A DNA stretch of 64,000 nt from assembly GCA_964304625.1 (NCBI GenBank), contig OZ199840.1, positions 62,001-126,000 on the forward strand, written 5' to 3'. The first letter of the stretch is position 1, and the number at the start of each line of letters is the position of its first letter. Position numbers and translations under genes: made by a program. Under the pieces are notes generated by a model, which did no database searches, was not told the DNA's origin, and saw only the letters and a program-made list of their open reading frames with translations. The DNA is from Kudoa neothunni (lineage: Eukaryota > Cnidaria). This document shows positions 59,861 to 64,000 of this stretch, in pieces.

Positions 59861-62766
59861 TTATTTTTTTCTTCCTGAAAACCACGAAACCAATAGCACC
59901 CATGATCATAGCTCCAATAGCGGCTACTGCAATGATTCTAAAACAATATCAGTTAAATTATAAAAACACAATAAATTAATACATGACCATGGTTTTAGAA
60001 CTAAATGTAAAATTTATTTATGTTAAAAATATTAATTAATAAACCTTGAACTGCTTTTTGCTCCTAAAAGTTACAATTTAAATTATTTTCGAACTAATAA
60101 TGTTTTACCTTGCTCAATCGTAGCCGTCCCATAAACTGTTTTATCGGTGGAACTGTACACAGTCAAGTGATAATTGTTGCCATCTGCTAATCCACTGATA
60201 GTGAATGATTTGCATGAAGGGTACGTTCTACATCCATTGTCATTTCGTCTCATGCATTTTTTAATAATTGCAATCGATTTGGTACTCGCATTACGTAATT
60301 CCCACTTACATTTGGATTTTTCATTAAGACTAGATGGTAGGGTGTTTTCTATAACAAATGATTCACCATCCCTTGTTATGGTCACATATATTATTTTGTC
60401 GTTTTCTGTGGGATTCCCCTTTGGAGCAGCTATTTATTTTAAATATAATAATAATATTGAAAATATTTTTACTAGCTACTAAAGTAATTTCATTTCGCTC
60501 TGATTTTCCCACTGCAGTAATAGACACTTTGTACTCTTCATTTGCATCATAGTCGTTAAATTTAATAGAACTGCACAATGGAAATGAGGAGCATGTGTTT
60601 GAATTGACCGGGCTCGCAGTTGTATCAACTGTTGTAGCTGGGGCAACATTTGTGTCAGTTTCAGTTTGAGTAATAGATTCAGCTCTTGCAATTTTTAATT
60701 CATTAATTTCTGATTTTAGACTTTGAATTTTACTGGTAATAGTTGGTTGTTGGTCGGGATTAGGACTGGATTCGGCTGGTGAGCTTGGTGGAGTATTTTG
60801 AGTTTCTGGCACAGCTGCCGGTGTCTGTGATGCTTCGCAGACGTAAACATCTTCAAACCTTTCATCTTTTTTTATTTGGATTGTATAATGACAAATGGCT
60901 TCTGGGACTTTTTTGGACAATTGTGCATTCAATTCCAATCCTTGCTCAGTGTATTTTTGAGTTATTCTCAAGGTTGCCAGATCTAGATTGAGTTAATAAG
61001 TTAATTTTTTGAGAAATATACTCGTCGTAACATTTTCATATATGTGTTCCTTGTAATCCTTGTCAGCAATGACCTTAACGTCGTAAGGAGTATTTGGTTC
61101 AAGGTCAATTATTGTTATTGGTTCTCTACATCTTCCTCTACAAGGATTGGTTTCGGTACATTTAGCGGTGTAAAATGTATTTTTTCCAGCTGGACTTACG
61201 TAATACTCGCAGTTTGGCTCATCTTTCTTATCAGTTCTTGCCGTATCTCCAATAGCTGTGAGTGTAGTTGTTGATTCTGTTTTAGTAGGGGCAGTTTCTT
61301 GGAAATTTTTGTTCTCCTCATTATCTTTTAATGATTATTAGTTTTGTTTATTTTTAATTTCAAATTATTACTTGTTCTTATAAGTATTTGTTCTTTGAAG
61401 GAAGTTAAATCTGCCATGCCACTGGACTCAATTTCAATTATATATGGTTTTCCCGGAGCCAGCCCTTCAATTATTAATTTTTCGCAACCAGTTTTGCAAT
61501 CACTACTACTATCACCACTCTTTTTAGTGGTCGAATCACATTTAGTGGTTGATGCAGCGTGTTTGATTTTGTCAGCTGGGTAATGACTTAGAGTACAACT
61601 AGTGAACTTGGTTTCTGATTCTGGCTTAAAGACTGCTGCGTCAAAAGATACACCTTTATTGGTATAATCTGACAATAAACCGTTTCCAGGCTCCAATATC
61701 GCTAATTATTAAATATATAATCTTATTAAATTTAATGATACCAAATTTTTTTTGTGAAAATCCATCTAAATCACCAATAGAAGTCTTTGAAAGGTCGTGA
61801 TGCCTGGTTTGTACTAAAACGTTGTAAATATCTTTTGTTGCAGTCAAGGTAAGCTCAACATCTTTGCATGGTGCGTAACATTTTCCATCCTGATTTCCAC
61901 AGTTTGATTCGATTTGTTTGCTATTTCCTGCAGATGTACCATCTTTAATACCAAAAACACAGATCTCAGATGCTAGTGTTAAATCTGTGAATTTAAGAAC
62001 AACTTGATTTGCAGCTCCTGTCTTTTTAGTAACATAATACTGAGGCTCGTAAATGGCCATATTATCCTTCATATACGCATTTGGCATATAGTAAAAGAAA
62101 CTTGGATAATTAACACATCTCATCTCATAGTGAGGAACCAATAAGTCAAATTCAACCTCATTATCTCTGTTTGCTGTGTCGCATGTTCCTCCTACAGTAC
62201 CCGCTTTGAATTGTGCGTCTTTGTAATGAATAGGACACGCAACTGGAGAACAGGTTTTTGTTAGGAATCTCAATTTCTCGTTATTCTTAGACATTGTTAC
62301 TTGAGGATTTACCAGTAACGCTAAATTGAATAATATGATTTATTGATTAAAATTTGTTTAGATTACGTGTGGCCAATCCAAACACTTTTCCACCTTTTGG
62401 ATATGTGTCTGCTTTAACTGTAGCCTCAACAGTATTATCATATACATATATATATTTTGTTCGTGGTGTGAGTTTATCATAAGGAACTTTACTACCTTGA
62501 CTATTACAAGCAATTATGCAATATTGGTTGTTATTCTCGGTGGTACTATATTCAGGGCAGGCCGTTATTTCTTCATATGCAGCTGCCCCTGTTTGGATAC
62601 CATCGTTTGCGGCTCCATTGGACTTCAATAATCGGCACTTTTTATTATTTGAATAAGTAGAGCCGCCAAGTGTGTGCTTTATTACATTTGAGCTAGTGCC
62701 ACTATCATATTCAATGTGATATTTGAGGGTTGCTGGAGGATCGGGTGCTGCATTATTTTCAATCAA
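59861..62766 (-). pseudogene. Fn3-like membrane protein, copy G, most divergent
   Basis: Exons 1-6 are recognisable and mostly open: exon 1 from 62766 (IENNAAPDPPATLKYHIEYD), exon 2 62294-61753, exon 3 to about 61370, exon 5 60971 to about 60466, exon 6 to about 60109 (MRRNDNG form). The leader region upstream of 62766 aligns with the other copies (a KFLHHLFCI-like start near 62850) but is interrupted by stops, so no signal peptide frame is seen. One extra A in the terminal lysine run replaces the usual stop and extends the tail by about ten residues. No CRE or palindrome is found upstream. It could be a degenerate end copy or have an extra 5' exon that I cannot see. Confidence 0.65.
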
Positions 62767-64000
62767 ATAAAGAAATGTGATTTGTATAACTATTATTTAT
62801 TAAATAACTATTACAAAACATTATATACAGAATAAATGATGTAGGAATTTTTGTATTGCTATCATTAACGAGATGGGGAAAACAATTACAACTGAATATA
62901 TGAATGCTATATTAATGTCGATATTTGCGTCCGATAAGAAAATGAATTGGAACGAAAAATTTTTTTAATAGTATTATTTTTCTTTAATAATAGATTTATC
63001 CAATAAATATTATTTTTTTCTTAATATTATATTATATAGTAACTTTAGAATTAAAAAATGAACTATGACCTAAAATTATGAAAGATTTGGAAGATTATGA
63101 CAATATTTTTGACTTACTATTAGAAAAATAAGAAAATGTAAATTCTAAGGTTCAACACTTATTTTTTTATTAAAGTAAATTGATTTGAAAAATCGCATAC
63201 CGTACAATTTATAATGATCCATGATAAAATCATTTTTCCTTCACGTGTTTTTAGGAAATGCACGTTTCAAAAATGACAAATATATATAATTTTAACTGTT
63301 AGCAATGATAAATTGATTAATTCCTAGATTATTTCGGTACCGACTGACATAGTTTATACCCGGAATGGTCGCACATAATCAAATTTTTACTTTACTTTAC
63401 TTTTCTTATCTATGTTATTATTATCATTTTTTAATCTCCCGATTTTTAAAAGTTGCAACAAATAATACTTTTATTATAATGGAAATGATAAATGAATCAA
63501 AATAATTGTTCAACAACACTAATTAATAAAGGTACTCGTTTTTATTGATAATCTCTAAAAAAGTAAAGGAATATTGAAAGAATCATATCTTTGTTAGAAA
63601 ATTATCATAGAAGATCATTCAAAATTAATCCATTCATCAATATAGTTATTTATTAACAAAAATATTTACTATATACAAAATTATGAAGTAGAATTTACTT
63701 ATAGATTAATTTATAAATATTATTACAAAATCAAACATTTTGTTATACGAAACAACCAATTTTTGGTTTATTCGGCATCAGAAATTTAACATTTATTAAC
63801 TAAAAAAATTCAAATAGGTTGCTAAAAACTTTATTTTTATAATGAATACATTATCAACAACAATACTCGTTTATTTTATTATTTAATGTTGAAAAACTAA
63901 AATATCATTTTAACCGTGACAGTAAAAGAAAAATAATTCGTTTTATAAGTCAAGAATACATAAAATAAGAGATTATAAGACATAAATATTACAAATTTTT
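62767..64000. other. AT-rich sequence, nothing recognised
   Basis: It includes the decayed leader region of copy G (62767-62871). Beyond that I see no open frame of note, no repeat shared with the array and none of the conserved upstream block. Confidence 0.6.

Noticed and set aside
62347-62766. Annotating copy G as an intact gene from its open exon frames
   Set aside because: No uninterrupted leader or conserved upstream block was found, and the terminal stop is displaced, so a functional call is not supported.
1-64000. tRNA, rRNA, CRISPR arrays, retrovirus, LTR or Polinton elements
   Set aside because: No cloverleaf, ribosomal core sequence, regular spacer-repeat array, integrase, capsid or LTR pair was recognised on reading both strands.

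Overview
This is an AT-rich eukaryotic nuclear window with one 200-base assembly gap. Spliceosomal introns are mostly 42-56 nt. The only clear housekeeping gene is a fast-evolving gamma-tubulin complex component 2 (GCP2/Spc97 family). Short introns, divergent proteins, a secreted/membrane modular protein family and many cut-and-paste transposons suggest a compact animal genome, perhaps a parasite. The species cannot be named from the sequence.

Layout. Positions 1-3650 hold 13 recognisable exons of GCP2 on the minus strand. From 4524 to 62766 there is an array of seven copies (A-G), all on the minus strand, of one eight-exon gene family that I do not recognise by name. The intact copies A (4524-7553) and B (14365-17400) each splice to 2658 nt, 885 aa. 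The predicted product is a type I membrane protein: hydrophobic leader, six cysteine-paired fibronectin-III-like modules, a 19-nt microexon, one transmembrane helix and a lysine-rich tail. Copies C, D, E, F and G carry frame-breaking changes, some of which may be assembly errors. Copies A-F share an upstream block with a CRE (TGACGTCA) and a palindrome (CGATACATGTATCG); the CRE and palindrome are not seen upstream of G.

The array has a higher-order period of two genes. The 3' flanks alternate strictly between two types (A, C, E, G against B, D, F). Spacers alternate between type I (B-C, D-E, F-G, about 3.6-3.9 kb, holding a Tigger-like MITE end and an unclassified repeat) and type II (C-D, E-F, about 9.5-9.7 kb, holding a 5.2-kb composite of two Merlin-like transposase genes). 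The A-B spacer is a hybrid of both, with Tigger and hAT elements inserted. Gene segments do not follow this alternation: exon 5 variants group by physical neighbours (A+B, C+D, E+F+G), which points to gene conversion.

Other mobile DNA: decayed SWIM/AT-hook MULE transposase (8400-8890, 44165-45180), a Tigger transposase (10390-11413), a hAT element with an 8-bp target duplication (11680-13922), a FLYWCH/MULE element with terminal inverted repeats (25110-26635), and a second Tigger-like fragment (32383-33250). I saw no tRNA, rRNA, CRISPR array, retrovirus or LTR element.
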